DNA of 64,000 nt from Mycolicibacter heraklionensis (GCA_001673575.1 LZME01000071.1:1-64000); one strand, 5' to 3'; shown: positions 37,948 to 48,762, counted from the first letter of the stretch. Made by a program: numbers and translations. The notes: generated from the letters alone by a model not told the origin.

Positions 37948-39276
37948 TCAGCCGAGCGCGGACTGCGATCCGGCAAGCGCACTGTCCTCGTCGTCGAGGA
38001 CGTGCACCGCGTGGATGCCCGGCTTCAGGGACAGCTTCGCGACAAGCTCGTCGAGGCCGGCCTGGTCGACGTTCCAATGCTGGACCACGTCCGGCGTCTG
38101 CTGCAATTGCGCGATCACCTGGTCGAGTGGGACCGGCGCCTCGCGGTCCTTGATGTTGGTCGACACCACACGGGCGACCGGGGCCACCGTGCGGGTGGCC
38201 GGCGCGCCCAACGCGCCACCGGCCGCACTGCCCAGGGCTGCCGGGGCGAGCATGCCCGGAACGGTTCCCGCTGCGGGGGCGGCGCCCAGCGCGGTCTGCG
38301 GCAGCGAGGTGGAGGCGAGCTGGATCGCCGAAGTGGCGCTGGCCCAGTTCGGCGGCACCGACAACGCACCCACGCGCATCGCGCTGCCCGCAGCGGCCCC
38401 TGCTGCCCTGCTCAGACCGGCGCCCGCGGTCAACCCGGAGCTGTGCAGGCCGCCGAGCGCCGACTTCGGAATCACCGGGACCACCGCCTTGTACCCGGAC
38501 CGGAACTGGGTGATCCCCATGTTGGTACTGGCATGGACGGCGTTGACCCACCCGGTCTGGCCGCTGACACCGTTGGCCAGCGAGAGGTGGCTCTCCCACA
38601 AGTTATGCGTGTAGGTGGTCCCGGTGAGGCCGTCGATCATGTTCTGCCAGCCGGTGTTATAGCCCGATGTCCACGAGTTGATCTCTTTGGTGATCAGCTG
38701 GATCAGGTCGGGTTCAGCGGAGGCCTCCGCGCTTCCCGGGTCGCCGTTGGTGGTCCGCGGCGCCGCGGTGAACGAGGTCAGATTTGTGGCCTCCGCCGAC
38801 GCGCCGGCGTACCCGAGCATGGCGGCCACGTCTTGCGCCCACATCCGGCCGTATTCCGCCTCGACAGCGGCGATCGCGGTGCTGTTCTGCCCGAGAATGT
38901 TGGTGGCCACCAGCGAGGCCAGCTGGCTGCGGTTGGCGGCGATCGCCGGCGGCGGCACGATTCCCGCGAAGGCCGATTCGTAGGCCGCCGCTGCGGCCGA
39001 CGCCTGGGCGGCGGTCTGCTCAGCCTGTGCCGCCGTGGTCGACAACCACGTCACATACGGTGCGGCTGCGGCCGCCATGGCCGCGGCCGCCGGTCCCTGC
39101 CAGCCGCCACTGAGGCTTGCCAGTGCCGCTTGGTAGGAGGATGCGGCAGCGTGCAGCTCGGCGCCCAGCCCCGACCAGGCCGCCGCCGCGGCGAACAGTG
39201 GGTCAGCACCCGGTCCCGAATACAGCTGGCCTGAGATGACCTCTGGGGGCTGCGCTGCGAAACTCTGAAAAACCAT
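37948..39276 (-). CDS. PPE family protein (PPE-SVP type)
   Basis: A 442-residue PPE protein. The PPE motif is at residues 10-12 of MVFQSFAAQPPEV. The roughly 175-residue helical PPE domain includes WQGPAAAAM and the usual PPPAIAANRSQL and WAQDVAAM segments. The SVP signature is VGALSVPPNWASA. A long Ala/Gly-rich C-terminal region ends in an acidic, predicted helical tail with LDDEDSALAG. PPE proteins leave through type VII secretion, normally paired with a PE protein, but no PE gene is near. It lies 18 bases after the upstream PPE gene, in one operon. Confidence 0.95.
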   Translation of the reverse strand: MVFQSFAAQPPEVISGQLYSGPGADPLFAAAAAWSGLGAELHAAASSYQAALASLSGGWQGPAAAAMAAAAAPYVTWLSTTAAQAEQTAAQASAAAAAYESAFAGIVPPPAIAANRSQLASLVATNILGQNSTAIAAVEAEYGRMWAQDVAAMLGYAGASAEATNLTSFTAAPRTTNGDPGSAEASAEPDLIQLITKEINSWTSGYNTGWQNMIDGLTGTTYTHNLWESHLSLANGVSGQTGWVNAVHASTNMGITQFRSGYKAVVPVIPKSALGGLHSSGLTAGAGLSRAAGAAAGSAMRVGALSVPPNWASATSAIQLASTSLPQTALGAAPAAGTVPGMLAPAALGSAAGGALGAPATRTVAPVARVVSTNIKDREAPVPLDQVIAQLQQTPDVVQHWNVDQAGLDELVAKLSLKPGIHAVHVLDDEDSALAGSQSALG

Positions 39277-39294
39277 GAACGCGTCCTGCTTTCG

Positions 39295-40554
39295 TTATTT
39301 CGCGATCGGCGGGATGACGATGACGGTGGCGGTAGTGGCGATATCGGGCCCCGTCTGGTTGTTGGTGACGTGACTGATTGCGCTGATCGCGCGGGTGGCG
39401 GTGGCACCCGCGGCCTGACGTATCGGTGTGCCGATCGCCCGCCCAGCCAGGCTTGACAGCGCCATCTGGCCGGCCAGCACGCCCTCGCCGTTCACCGCGA
39501 GTGCCGGGGCGGCCTCGAGCACGCTGGCCTGCAGCGCCACTGTGGCGGTCTTGACCGCCGGAACGGCGCTGGCCCAACTGGAAGGCACCGACAACGACCC
39601 AATCAGACCGGCCCGGCCCACGGCCCCCGACACCGCCGCCGGAACGGCGTGCGAGCCGCTCAACAGCGGGCTGGACAACAACGGTGACAACGCACCGACG
39701 ATCGGTTTTGGGCTGAGCGTGCTGCTCAGATTGCCGAGTGCATTGGCCACCGCCGGGATGCTGATGGCCATCTGGTAGACGCTCCGGGCAGAGCTCAGGG
39801 CGTTGATACCGTAGGGGCCGTTCGCGGTGCTGATCACGCCGGTGAGGGTCTTGATGATCGCCTGGTAGTCGTCCACGATCTGGGTGGGCGTCAGCGGATT
39901 CGTAATCATGTTCTGCAGCGCGTTCGGGATCTGCGTGAGGAAGTCGGACAGGCTCGACTGCGTATTCGAGGCCGCTGCGGACTGCGCCGCGTTGGTGACC
40001 GCCGCTGACTGACTGGCCTGGCCGCTGCTGTTGGTGGTCTCCGGCGGGGCGTTGAACGGCTCCAGCTGGCTGGCGGTCGCCGACGAGCCGGCGTAGGCGT
40101 ACATCGCGGCCGCATCCTGCGCCCACATTTCGCCGTACTGCGCTTCGGTCGCCGCAATCGCCGGAGCGTTCTGTCCGAGGAAGTTGGTGGCCACCAGCGA
40201 GGCAAGCAGGGCGCGGTTGGCCGCGATCACCGGCGGTGGCACGGTCGCGGCGTACGCGGCCTCATAGGCGCCGGCCGCTGCCGTGGCCTTCAGCGCCGTC
40301 TCCTCGGCCCCCACGGCGGTGGCCTTCAGCCACGCCGCGTACGGGGCGGCCGCTGCCGACATCGATGCCGCGGAGGGCCCCTGCCACGCCGAGTCCGCGA
40401 GGTCGGCTATCACCGAGGCGTACGACGTGGCGGTGTAGTGCAGCTCGGTCGCCATCGCCGACCAGTTCGCGGCGGCGGCCAGCAACGGTGCCGAGCCGGG
40501 GCCGGCATACATTCGCGCGGAGTTGACCTCTGGCGGGAGTGCCCCGAAATCCAT
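39295..40554 (-). CDS. PPE family protein (PPE-SVP type)
   Basis: A 419-residue PPE protein starting [18 protein letters not shown]. The N-terminal domain holds [18 protein letters not shown] and [15 protein letters not shown]. The SVP signature [11 protein letters not shown] appears near residue 320, and the C-terminus ends in a hydrophobic [15 protein letters not shown]. First gene of a PPE-PPE-DUF732 operon. A GAGGGGCAGGG ribosome site precedes the ATG. Its leader is about 250 bases and carries a strong three-way-junction element 33 bases before the start. Confidence 0.95.
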   Translation of the reverse strand: MDFGALPPEVNSARMYAGPGSAPLLAAAANWSAMATELHYTATSYASVIADLADSAWQGPSAASMSAAAAPYAAWLKATAVGAEETALKATAAAGAYEAAYAATVPPPVIAANRALLASLVATNFLGQNAPAIAATEAQYGEMWAQDAAAMYAYAGSSATASQLEPFNAPPETTNSSGQASQSAAVTNAAQSAAASNTQSSLSDFLTQIPNALQNMITNPLTPTQIVDDYQAIIKTLTGVISTANGPYGINALSSARSVYQMAISIPAVANALGNLSSTLSPKPIVGALSPLLSSPLLSGSHAVPAAVSGAVGRAGLIGSLSVPSSWASAVPAVKTATVALQASVLEAAPALAVNGEGVLAGQMALSSLAGRAIGTPIRQAAGATATRAISAISHVTNNQTGPDIATTATVIVIPPIAK

Positions 40555-40587
40555 GAATGCCCTGCCCCTCTAGCCAAGTAATGAACG

Positions 40588-40646
40588 GACCCACCCGAGT
40601 TGCGTCACGCAACGGCTTGCCAGGTTCCTGGCAATTCGGGTGGGTC
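40588..40646. promoter_or_regulatory. Perfect three-way-junction (cloverleaf) element in PPE leader
   Basis: Three nested perfect dyads fill 59 bases. The outer stem is 11 bp (GACCCACCCGA at 40588-40598 with TCGGGTGGGTC at 40636-40646). The first inner dyad is GTTGCGT-C-ACGCAAC (40599-40613). The second is TTGCCAGG-TT-CCTGGCAA (40617-40634). Only GGC and T link them. As minus-strand RNA it would fold into a compact three-way junction 33 bases before the PPE start codon. It could be a leader RNA regulator, a protein target or a palindromic mobile unit. The structure is seen; the role is inference. Confidence 0.8.
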
Positions 40647-40810
40647 AGAACCAACCGCAGACAACTGTTCGTATGGCCTGAAGGTTAATCGGGGACGAAC
40701 AGGCCCTGAAGTCGGCGACGTGGCAGTTCAGGGCCGTTTCGGCGACGTTTCACCGGTCTCACCGGTACCGCCTGCGCACGCCGGCGGAGGTGTTTTTTAC
40801 CACCGCAAAC

Positions 40811-40838
40811 TGCATAAATGCCCCAATCGAGCTGTCAA
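40811..40838 (-). promoter_or_regulatory. Candidate promoter of the PPE operon
   Basis: On the minus strand TTGACA (40838-40833) and TATGCA (40816-40811) are separated by 16 bases, a good housekeeping-type promoter in a high-GC genome. Transcription would start near 40804, giving a leader of about 250 bases to the PPE start at 40554 that includes the three-way-junction element. Between them lies no convincing gene. Confidence 0.5.
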
Positions 40839-40901
40839 CAGCTGACGGCGCAGTCACCGTCCACGGGCCGCCGTCGACCATAAGAATCTCGGCGCGAGAA
40901 A

Positions 40902-40917
40902 CTCGGCCCTGGCCGAG
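40902..40917 (-). terminator. Short hairpin after ileS
   Basis: CTCGGCC-CT-GGCCGAG forms a perfect 7-bp stem 26 bases beyond the ileS stop. On the minus strand it is followed by TTTCTCG. Mycobacterial intrinsic terminators often have weak T tracts, so it may end the ileS transcript. Confidence 0.45.
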
Positions 40918-40942
40918 ATCGGAAATTTCTGCGGCTGAGCCC

Positions 40943-43900
40943 TTAGGCCTTGACGATGGACACCCGCACGCCGTCCCCGATTTCCACGGGGTCGGCCGGC
41001 TCGCCGAATTCGAAACTGGTCGCCAAGATCTCTCCTGCGATCAACTCGGCGTGATTCTGCGCCCATTCCCGCCGCTGCTCGGGCACCGCGATCACCACGC
41101 TGATCCGGTCGGAGACCTCAAGGCCGCTGGATTTGCGCAGCTCTTGCAGTTCGCGGATCCGATCCTTGGCCCAGCCTTCGGCTTCCAGCTCGGGCGTCAC
41201 GGCGCTGTCGAGCACCACCAGGCCTGCGCCCTCAGGCAGCGCCACGGTGTATTCCGGGTCGGCGGCCACCAGTTTGGAGGTGTACTCGTTGTCCAGCAAC
41301 ACCACCGGACCCGCGCTCAAGGTCCCGTCGGGGTTCACGACGCCCTCGCCGGCCTTCACCGCCTTGATAGCGGCCTGGACATCCTTGCCCACGCGGGGAC
41401 CGGCCACCTTCGCGTTGACCGCCAGATCGAATCGCCCGTAGCGCGCGATGTCATCGGTCAACTCGACGGCCTTGACGTTGAGCTCGTCGGCGATCAGGTC
41501 GGTGAACGGTGCCAGCCGCTGCGGGTCGTCGACGGCGACGGTGAGTTTGGGCAGCGGCAACCGGACCCGCAGCTGGTGCGCCTTGCGCACCGACGACGCC
41601 GCCGAACAGACCTCGCGGACCTGATCCATTGCCGCCACCAGCGCGGCATCGGCGGGCAGATCGGCGGCCTCGGGCCAGTCGGTCAGGTGCACCGAGCGTT
41701 CCCCGGTGACACCGCGCCAGATCACCTCGGTGGTCAGTGGCAGCAGCGGCGCGGCCAGTCGCGCGGTGATCTCCAGCACGGTGTGCAGCGTGTCGATCGC
41801 GTCGGCGTCCTCGTCCCAGAACCGCTGCCGGGACCGCCGCACATACCAGTTGGTCAGCGCCTCGGTGAACTGGCGCAGTTGCTCACAGGCGCCGGAGATA
41901 TCGCAGACATCCAGGGCCTGGGTCAGGTCGTCGCGCAGCGATGCCAGCTTGGCCAGGATGTAGCGATCCAGGACGTGCTGCGAATCGGTGCGCCAGACAC
42001 CGGGTTTCGGGGCGTACAGCGTCAAGAAGGTGTAGGCGTTGGTCAGCGGCAGCATCACCTGGCGTACGCCCTCGCGGATGCCCGCCTCGGTGACGATCAG
42101 GTTTCCGCCGCGCAGGATGGGCGAGGCCATCAGGAACCAGCGCATGGCGTCGGAGCCGTCGCGGTCGAACACCTCGCTGACATCCGGGTAGTTGCGCAAC
42201 GACTTGCTCATCTTCTGCCCGTCGCTGCCCAGCACGATGCCATGCGCCACACAGGTTTTGAATGCCGGACGGTCGAACAGCGCGGTCGCCAGCACATGCA
42301 TCATGTAGAACCAGCCGCGGGTCTGGCCGATGTATTCGACGATGAAGTCGCCCGGGTAATGGGCAGTCTGCCCTCCGCCGCCGTCGAACCACTCAGAGTT
42401 CTCGAACGGATAATGCACCTGGGCATAGGGCATCGAGCCGGAGTCGAACCAGACATCGAGCACGTCGGGGATGCGTCGCATCGTCGACTGGCCGGTCGGG
42501 TCGTCGGGGTTGGGCCGGGTCAGCTCGTCGATGTAAGGCCGATGCAGATTGTCTGGCCGCACCCCGAAGTCGCGCTCCAGCTCATCGAGGCTGCCGTAGA
42601 CGTCGATTCGCGGATAGGCCGGATCGTCGGATTTCCACACCGGAATCGGCGTGCCCCAGTAGCGGTTTCGGGAGATCGACCAGTCGCGCGCGCCGCGCAG
42701 CCAGTTGCCGAAGATCCCATCCTTGATGTGCTCGGGATACCAGGTGATCTCTTCATTGAGTTCGACCATTCGGTCCCGGAACTCGGTGACCCGGACGAAC
42801 CACGACGACACCGCCTTGTAGATCAGCGGGTTACGGCAGCGCCAGCAGTGCGGGTACGGGTGCTCGTAGGTCTCGTGGCGCACCAACACCGCGCCGTTGG
42901 CAGCGGCCGGCCCGGTGCCGTTCTTCAGATCGGCGATGATCGCCTTGTTCGCGTCGAAGACATGCTGGCCGACGTAATCCGGGACGGTGGCGTCGAAGCG
43001 GCCCTTGGCGTCCACCGGAGTGACCGGGGTGATGCCGGCCGGGTCGGTGGTGTTCTTGTCGTCCTCGCCGTAGGCGGGTGCCAGGTGCACGATGCCGGTG
43101 CCGTCCTCGGTGGACACGAAATCGGCGGCCAGCACTCGGAAGGCGTTCGCCGAATCCATGAAATACGGGAACGGCGGCGCATAGCGCATGTCGAGCAACT
43201 CCGAGCCGCGGTAGCTGCCCAGCACCTGCGCCTGGTCGCCCTCGCCCAGGCCCAGCTCGCGTGCGTAGGCACCCAGCCGCGCCTCGGCGAGCAGGTAGCG
43301 CCGCTCGCCCGCCGCGACCAGCACATAGGTCACATCGGGGTTGACCGCCACCGCTTGGTTGGATGGCAATGTCCACGGGGTGGTGGTCCACACCAACAGG
43401 TGAGCACCCTCGAGTTCACCGGCCGGTCCCCCGCTAACGATCCGGAACCCGACGGTCAGCGCCGGGTCTTGGCGGCTCTTGTAGACGTCGTCGTCCATCC
43501 GCAGCTCATGGTTGGACAGCGGGGTCTCGTCGCGCCAGCAGTACGGCAGCACCCGGTAGCCTTCGTAAGCCAGGCCCTTGTCCCAGAGCTGCTTGAACGC
43601 CCACAGCACCGACTCCATGAACGGCAGGTCGAGGGTCTTGTAGTCGTTGTCGAAGTCCACCCAGCGGGCCTGGCGGGTGACATAGGCCTGCCACTCGGAG
43701 GTGTAGCGCAGCACCGAATCCCGGCATGCCTGGTTGAACGCGGCGATGCCCATGGCGTCGATCTGCGACTTGTCGGTGATGCCGAGCTGGCGCTCCACCT
43801 CCAGCTCGGCCGGCAGCCCGTGGGTGTCCCAGCCGAACCGGCGCTCCACCTTGTAGCCACGCATGGTGCGGTAGCGCGGCACGATGTCCTTGACGTAGCC

Positions 43901-44098
43901 GGTCAGCAGATGCCCGTAGTGCGGCAGGCCGTTGGCAAACGGTGGCCCGTCGTAGAAGACGTATTCTTGCGCGCCGTCGCGGCGGGCGATGCTGGCCCGG
44001 AAGGTGTCGTCGGCGGCCCAGTAGTCCAGGACGGCGGCTTCAGCCGCCGGGAAGTCGGGGGCGCCGGCGGTCGGCTTCGGATAGCTGCGTTCGCTCAC
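40943..44098 (-). CDS. ileS: Isoleucyl-tRNA synthetase
   Basis: A 1051-residue class I synthetase of the long eukaryote-like type. The HIGH-type motif is PHYGHL (in [18 protein letters not shown]) and the second signature is [10 protein letters not shown]. The editing domain (CP1) carries [11 protein letters not shown] and the zinc-like CWRCRNPL. The anticodon-binding domain follows from about residue 650 (DRYILAKL). The GTG at 44098, preceded by GGGAG, gives the MSERSYPKP start; the longer frame runs into the T-box leader. Expression should respond to uncharged tRNA-Ile through that leader. Confidence 0.97.
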   Translation of the reverse strand: MSERSYPKPTAGAPDFPAAEAAVLDYWAADDTFRASIARRDGAQEYVFYDGPPFANGLPHYGHLLTGYVKDIVPRYRTMRGYKVERRFGWDTHGLPAELEVERQLGITDKSQIDAMGIAAFNQACRDSVLRYTSEWQAYVTRQARWVDFDNDYKTLDLPFMESVLWAFKQLWDKGLAYEGYRVLPYCWRDETPLSNHELRMDDDVYKSRQDPALTVGFRIVSGGPAGELEGAHLLVWTTTPWTLPSNQAVAVNPDVTYVLVAAGERRYLLAEARLGAYARELGLGEGDQAQVLGSYRGSELLDMRYAPPFPYFMDSANAFRVLAADFVSTEDGTGIVHLAPAYGEDDKNTTDPAGITPVTPVDAKGRFDATVPDYVGQHVFDANKAIIADLKNGTGPAAANGAVLVRHETYEHPYPHCWRCRNPLIYKAVSSWFVRVTEFRDRMVELNEEITWYPEHIKDGIFGNWLRGARDWSISRNRYWGTPIPVWKSDDPAYPRIDVYGSLDELERDFGVRPDNLHRPYIDELTRPNPDDPTGQSTMRRIPDVLDVWFDSGSMPYAQVHYPFENSEWFDGGGGQTAHYPGDFIVEYIGQTRGWFYMMHVLATALFDRPAFKTCVAHGIVLGSDGQKMSKSLRNYPDVSEVFDRDGSDAMRWFLMASPILRGGNLIVTEAGIREGVRQVMLPLTNAYTFLTLYAPKPGVWRTDSQHVLDRYILAKLASLRDDLTQALDVCDISGACEQLRQFTEALTNWYVRRSRQRFWDEDADAIDTLHTVLEITARLAAPLLPLTTEVIWRGVTGERSVHLTDWPEAADLPADAALVAAMDQVREVCSAASSVRKAHQLRVRLPLPKLTVAVDDPQRLAPFTDLIADELNVKAVELTDDIARYGRFDLAVNAKVAGPRVGKDVQAAIKAVKAGEGVVNPDGTLSAGPVVLLDNEYTSKLVAADPEYTVALPEGAGLVVLDSAVTPELEAEGWAKDRIRELQELRKSSGLEVSDRISVVIAVPEQRREWAQNHAELIAGEILATSFEFGEPADPVEIGDGVRVSIVKA

Positions 44099-44102
44099 GG
44101 TG

Positions 44103-44313
44103 TGTCGTCTCCCAAGGGCCCGGCCCGGGGACGACGCCGCGCGGTTGCGCGAGCGCCGCGGTACCACCCCGCTTGCCGCACTCCCGTCCTGGGGCGCGAC
44201 CGCTCGATGTAAGGCTGTGACGGGCCGTCCCGTTCGGTTCTACTGAGCCGATCCCTGGGCGGTGCGGCTGTTCTTCCGAAGGCTCCCCGGTGATTGCCGG
44301 TTCAATGCCGTTG
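44103..44313 (-). promoter_or_regulatory. ileS T-box riboswitch (translational type)
   Basis: The leader carries the T-box core GGTGGTACCGCGG (44168-44156) in an antisequestrator context. Upstream is a short stem I whose loop contains ATC (44294-44292), an isoleucine codon that would read the tRNA-Ile anticodon. Downstream, GTCGTCCCC and the later GGGAGACGAC can pair and hide the ileS ribosome site GGGAG. This is the actinobacterial translational T-box. A TAGACT -10 box at 44325-44320 sets the start near 44313. Specifier assignment is by position and is less sure than the core. Confidence 0.9.
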
Positions 44314-44379
44314 GTCGCAAGTCTAAAGCCTGCCACCAACACCGGCTCTGGCAGGGCTGGGGCTTCTACACTGTTCAAC

Positions 44380-45138
44380 GTGGCTTTCAGCCCGTCCTAC
44401 GCCCGCGATGTGGTGCTGCCGCTGGCGTCGGCGGCCTACACCGTGATGTCCGGAGCCGCGCCCACGCTGCCGCCCGGGTTCAGCCAGACCGCCCTGATCA
44501 AGGCCGACCAGGCATACTTGGCGGCGCTGCCCGAGCAGCATCCTGCGACGGCGATGGCCAAGGACACCAACATCTTTGGGTTGATGGGCCGCGACACCAC
44601 CAGCGGCACGGCGTTCATCGCATTTCGTGGCAGCTCCGATGTGGCGGACTGGATCGCCGATTTCGACTTCATCCCGGCGCCGTATGCGCCGGTGGCGGGT
44701 TTCGGCCAGGTGCATGCCGGCTTTCAGGACATCTACGGCTGCGTCCGAGCCTCGATCGCCGCCAACCTGGCCGCCGCGACCAGCGGGTGCAGCCAGATCC
44801 TCATCACCGGGCACAGCCTGGGGGCCACCCTAGCGGTTCTGGCCGCGCCGGACATCGACCAAGGCATGCCCCCGAACACCATCGAGCCGCGGCTGACCAC
44901 CTTCGGCGGCCCACGCGTCGGCGTGCCTGACTTCAAGGCGGCGTTCGATGCAGCCATCGAATGCTGTTATCGGGTGGTGAATTTCCTCGACATCGTCCCG
45001 CTGGTTCCGCCTGCGCCGTATGTGCACGTGGGCGCCGAGATCGCCGTGGACAGCGGCGGTGCGATCGACATCGGCTGGCGGCACAGCCTGGCCGGCTATC
45101 ACGCCGGCCTCTCGGCGCTCATCGCCGCCGAAGGCTAA
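44380..45138 (+). CDS. Class 3 lipase family protein
   Basis: A 252-residue class 3 (PF01764) lipase-like protein. It has AFIAFRGSSDVADWIADFDF (oxyanion strand), VHAGFQDIYGCV, the nucleophile motif ITGHSLGATLAVL, the acid in VNFLDIVPLVPP and a C-terminal histidine in GWRHSLAGYH. The open frame begins at 44290, but that part overlaps the ileS promoter. GTG at 44380 lies 7 bases after TACACT and fits a leaderless start. No signal peptide is seen. It is divergent from ileS and convergent with the hemerythrin gene, 4 bases away. Confidence 0.85.
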   Translation: MAFSPSYARDVVLPLASAAYTVMSGAAPTLPPGFSQTALIKADQAYLAALPEQHPATAMAKDTNIFGLMGRDTTSGTAFIAFRGSSDVADWIADFDFIPAPYAPVAGFGQVHAGFQDIYGCVRASIAANLAAATSGCSQILITGHSLGATLAVLAAPDIDQGMPPNTIEPRLTTFGGPRVGVPDFKAAFDAAIECCYRVVNFLDIVPLVPPAPYVHVGAEIAVDSGGAIDIGWRHSLAGYHAGLSALIAAEG

Positions 45139-45142
45139 CCGC

Positions 45143-45616
45143 TCAGGCCGCTCCCCGTGCGCAGGTCCACCCTTCGGGCATCCGCCCGGCAGCCAGAAAT
45201 TCGGCCACCTCTGCAGCCACTTCCGGCGCCAGCCCGGTGTCGGCGGCCGGGTAGATCACCGGCTCCTCCACCTTGTTGTGGTCGGCGAGCTGGTCCAGCA
45301 GCCGGCAGCAAGCGCCGCGCAGGGTGGCCTGGTCGGCGCCGGCGCGGGCCAGATCGTCGAGGGCGTTCATGGTGCGCCAGATCTCGCCGTGACCCCGGAT
45401 CATCCCGAAGACCGCCATCATGTGCGCGCCCCTGCTGATCGGCGGGAACAACAGCTGTTCCTCCAGGTAGATGTGGCGTCGCAGCACAGCCAGCGTTGCG
45501 CGCAGGCCGTCGGCGTCGACGCACCCGCCCTCGATACCCGCCAGGAAAGCCCTGATTCCGGCGTCGATCTGCAGATGCTCACGCTCCAAGGCGGCCGAAA
45601 GGGCTTGATCGGACAT
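45143..45616 (-). CDS. Hemerythrin-domain protein
   Basis: A 157-residue four-helix hemerythrin-like protein. Iron-ligand candidates are His15 (EREHLQID), the RRHIYLEEQLLFP pair, histidines in MRGHGEIW-type context (IRGHGEIWRTM) and HNKVEEPVIYP. The domain takes nearly the whole length, so it is a standalone sensor or carrier of O2, NO or iron. It could assist the diiron and haem oxygenases of the neighbouring cluster, but that is only positional inference. Confidence 0.88.
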   Translation of the reverse strand: MSDQALSAALEREHLQIDAGIRAFLAGIEGGCVDADGLRATLAVLRRHIYLEEQLLFPPISRGAHMMAVFGMIRGHGEIWRTMNALDDLARAGADQATLRGACCRLLDQLADHNKVEEPVIYPAADTGLAPEVAAEVAEFLAAGRMPEGWTCARGAA

Positions 45617-45753
45617 GTATGGCCTCTCCCCTCCGGCCCGCGGGCGGGCACCGTTGACCGCCGCGTCGGACCCGCGAAGAATTTCTACAATCAGGACTCG
45701 TTTAAATCTAGCCCACGCGGTAGCGCGCTGACCAGAGCCGGTTCAGCACCAGC

Positions 45754-48700
45754 TCAGTGGTCGACCTCTTCCTCCGGAGGCTGGATCGCGGCCAGCACCT
45801 CGGTGGCCCGGTCTTCGGCCGACGGCTTCGCCGGACCACCGGACAGCTCCGGGAACGCCGTAGCAACCATGTCCTCGAAGGTGCGGTCATTCGCGTCGGA
45901 CTTGCCTTCTGGGGCAGCCGCGGCGGGCGGCACAGCCACCGGCCGCGCCCGCGCGGGGTGCTCCCGCACATTCAGCGGCCACCAGAACCACCGCCCCAGC
46001 AGCGCCGCCATCGAGGGCATCATGAACGAGCGCACCACCAGCGTGTCGAACAACAGACCGAGTCCGATCGTGGTGCCCACCTGGCCCACCACCCGCAGAT
46101 CACTGACCAGCATCGAGGCCATGGTGAAGGCGAACACCAGCCCGGCAGCCGTGACGACCTTGCCGGTGCCGCCCATGGTGCGGATGATGCCGGTCTTCAG
46201 CCCGGCACCCATCTCCTCTTTGAACCGCGCGACCAGAAGCAGGTTGTAGTCACAGCCCACCGCCAACAGGATGATCACCGACATCACCATCACCAGCCAG
46301 TGCAGGTGGATGCCGAAGATGTACTGCCACAGCAGTACCGACAACCCGAACGATGCCCCCAGCGACGCCAACACCGTCCCGACGATCACCACCGAGGCGA
46401 TGAAGCTGCGCGTGATGAGCAGCATGATGATGAAAATGATTGCTAGCGAGGTGATTCCGGCAATCAGTAGGTCGTAGTCGGCGCTGCCCTGCAAGTCGTT
46501 GAAGAGCGCGGCGGTGCCGGCCACGTACACCTTGGCGGTCGACAGCGGAGTGCCCTTCAAGGACTCGGTGGCCGCCTTCTTGATCAGGTTGACCCGTGCC
46601 ATGCCCTCCGGAGTCGCCGGGTAGCCGTCGTGGGTGATGAAAAAGCGCGCCGCGTGCCCATCCGGCGACAGGAACAGCTGGACCACGCGTTTGAAGTCCG
46701 GGTTATCGAAGGCCTCCCGAGGCAGGTAGAACGAGTCGTCGCTCTTCGCCGCGTCGAAGTCCTGACCCATCGCGGCCGAGTCGCCGCCGACCTCCTCGAG
46801 CTGCGCCATGATCCCCGACATGGTGCTGTGCAACGTCAGCATCATCGTCTGCAGGCTGCGGAGCGCCGCGATCTGCGCCGGCATCATCTCCAACAGCTGC
46901 GGCGTCACCACATCGATGTTGCTCATGTCGGGCGCCAGTTCGTTGATCTTGTCGGTGAGCAGCATGGTGCCGTCCATCGACGCATATGCCGCGCGCAGCG
47001 ACAAGCAGGTCGAATCACTGGCGCAATTCTGTTGCTTCTCAATGGATTCACGAAGCGACTTGGAGTTCTCGTTCAAGTCGGTGATGTCGCCGCGCACCTG
47101 CTGGGCCAGGTCCATCGCCTCCTGCGAGACACCGGTCGCGTGATGAGTGCTGGTGCCCAACTGCTGCATCAGCCCGTACATCCGCTGCAGCGAGGCGATG
47201 GTGCCCTCGAGATCGTTGGCCTGCTGGCGCATGTCGGCCACCCGGCTCTTGACGAAGTCCAGGTTCTGCATCTGCCCGGCACTTTGCATGCTGAGCAGGA
47301 ACGGAATCGAGGTGTGACCGAGCGGGGTGCCCTCCGGCCGAGTCACTCCCTGCACCATGGCAACACCCTCGACCGCGAAGACGCTCTTGGCCAGCTTGTT
47401 GAGCACCAGGAAGTCCGCGGAATTGCGCATGTCGTGATCGGATTCGATCAGCAGCACTTCCGGCAGCAGGCGCGATTCCGGGAAGTGCCGCGCCGCGGCC
47501 GCCCAGCCGAGGTTGGCCGGGGTGTCCTGCGGGATGAACGACGGATCCTTGTAGCTCACCTTGTAGCCGGGCAGGGCGAGCAGTCCGATGAGTGCGATCG
47601 CGCAGGCGGCCACGAAGATGGGGCCGGGCCAGCGCACGATCGCCGTGCCCACTTTGCGCCAGCCGCGGTCGGACATCTTGCGCCGGGGTTCGAGCAGTCC
47701 GCGGCGCGTGGCGACCGCCAGGACCGCCGGAACCAGCGTCAGCGCGATCGCCACCGCGACCAGCATGCCGACCGCACAGGGCACGCCCATGGTCTGAAAC
47801 ACCGGCAACCGGGTGAAGCTCAGGCAGAAGGTCGCGCCGGCGATGGTCAGGCCGGAGGCCAGTACGACATGGGCGACACCGCGATAGGTAGTGAAGTAGG
47901 CCGTCTCCGGGTCCTCGCCGGCATGGCGGGCCTCGTGGTAGCGGCCGATGAAGAAGATGCCGTAGTCGGTGCCGGCGGCGATCGCCAACGTCACCAGGAT
48001 GTTGATCGCGAACGTGGACAGGCCGATCAGATCGTAGTGCCCCAGGAAGGCGACGATTCCCCGTGCCGCCGCCAATTCGACCCCGACCACGGCCAGCAGC
48101 AACGCGACGGTGCTGAAGGATCGGTAGAGCAGCAGCAGCATCAGCGAGATCACCGAGACGGTGGCCACCAGGATCTTGAGCACCGCTCGGTCGCCGCTGG
48201 AGTTCATGTCGGTGACCATCGGCGCCGGGCCGGTCACGTAGGCCCGGACCCCCTCGGGCGCCGGTGTGCGGGCCACGATGTCGCGGACTGCCTCGACCGA
48301 GTCGTTGGCCAGCGCCTCACCCTGGTTTCCGGCGAGGTTCAGCTGTACCAAGGCGGCCTTGCCGTCGGAACTTTGGGCGCCCCCCGCGGTCAGCGGATCG
48401 CCCCAGAAGTCCTGGATGTGCTGAACGTGCGTGGTGTCGGCGTTGAGCTGGGCGATCAGCTCGTTGTAGTAGTGGTGCGCGGCATCGCCGAGGGGCTCGT
48501 CGCCTTCGATGACGATCATCGCCGCGCTGTCGGTGTTGGACTCCGCGAAGTCGTGCCCGAGCCGGGCCATCGCCTGGATGGACGGTGAGTCTTTGGCGCT
48601 CAACGACACCGGGTGTTCTTTGGCGACCTGTTCCAGCGGCGGCACCGCGACGCTCACCAACGCGGTGAGGGCCACCCAGCCCAGGATGATCGGCCACGCG

Positions 48701-48762
48701 AATCGGCGAACGAAGGCGGCCGCGGCCGACCGCTCGTGGCTCGGGTGGTGTGTACGCGTCAC
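45754..48762 (-). CDS. MmpL family lipid transporter
   Basis: A roughly 1002-residue RND-type exporter with twelve membrane helices in two halves. The first helix is at about residues 20-40, and two MMPL domains have the repeated [19 protein letters not shown] and [19 protein letters not shown], which carry the Asp-Tyr pairs used for proton coupling. A large periplasmic insertion (about 410-730) includes two cysteines (NCASDSTC). Mycobacterial MmpLs move cell-envelope lipids or siderophores. GTG 48762 has GAGGGG upstream and is preferred over a TTG at 48795. It lies downstream of a monooxygenase on the same strand, suggesting a joint job. No MmpS partner is adjacent. Confidence 0.93.
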   Translation of the reverse strand: MTRTHHPSHERSAAAAFVRRFAWPIILGWVALTALVSVAVPPLEQVAKEHPVSLSAKDSPSIQAMARLGHDFAESNTDSAAMIVIEGDEPLGDAAHHYYNELIAQLNADTTHVQHIQDFWGDPLTAGGAQSSDGKAALVQLNLAGNQGEALANDSVEAVRDIVARTPAPEGVRAYVTGPAPMVTDMNSSGDRAVLKILVATVSVISLMLLLLYRSFSTVALLLAVVGVELAAARGIVAFLGHYDLIGLSTFAINILVTLAIAAGTDYGIFFIGRYHEARHAGEDPETAYFTTYRGVAHVVLASGLTIAGATFCLSFTRLPVFQTMGVPCAVGMLVAVAIALTLVPAVLAVATRRGLLEPRRKMSDRGWRKVGTAIVRWPGPIFVAACAIALIGLLALPGYKVSYKDPSFIPQDTPANLGWAAAARHFPESRLLPEVLLIESDHDMRNSADFLVLNKLAKSVFAVEGVAMVQGVTRPEGTPLGHTSIPFLLSMQSAGQMQNLDFVKSRVADMRQQANDLEGTIASLQRMYGLMQQLGTSTHHATGVSQEAMDLAQQVRGDITDLNENSKSLRESIEKQQNCASDSTCLSLRAAYASMDGTMLLTDKINELAPDMSNIDVVTPQLLEMMPAQIAALRSLQTMMLTLHSTMSGIMAQLEEVGGDSAAMGQDFDAAKSDDSFYLPREAFDNPDFKRVVQLFLSPDGHAARFFITHDGYPATPEGMARVNLIKKAATESLKGTPLSTAKVYVAGTAALFNDLQGSADYDLLIAGITSLAIIFIIMLLITRSFIASVVIVGTVLASLGASFGLSVLLWQYIFGIHLHWLVMVMSVIILLAVGCDYNLLLVARFKEEMGAGLKTGIIRTMGGTGKVVTAAGLVFAFTMASMLVSDLRVVGQVGTTIGLGLLFDTLVVRSFMMPSMAALLGRWFWWPLNVREHPARARPVAVPPAAAAPEGKSDANDRTFEDMVATAFPELSGGPAKPSAEDRATEVLAAIQPPEEEVDH

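Noticed and set aside
40600..40845. An 81-codon plus-strand frame in the PPE leader
   Set aside because: It overlaps the three-way-junction element and the promoter candidate, has no ribosome site and no protein-like pattern.
40790..44212. An 1140-codon open frame on the plus strand
   Set aside because: It lies antisense to ileS, whose motifs are complete. High GC keeps the opposite strand open, and the translation shows His/Arg/Gln-rich shadow composition with no family.
44290..44379. A longer start for the class 3 lipase
   Set aside because: It would place coding sequence over the ileS promoter and T-box start; the GTG at 44380 has a well-placed TACACT box.
46630..48588. A 652-codon plus-strand frame
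   Set aside because: Antisense to the mmpL gene, with shadow composition and no recognisable domain.
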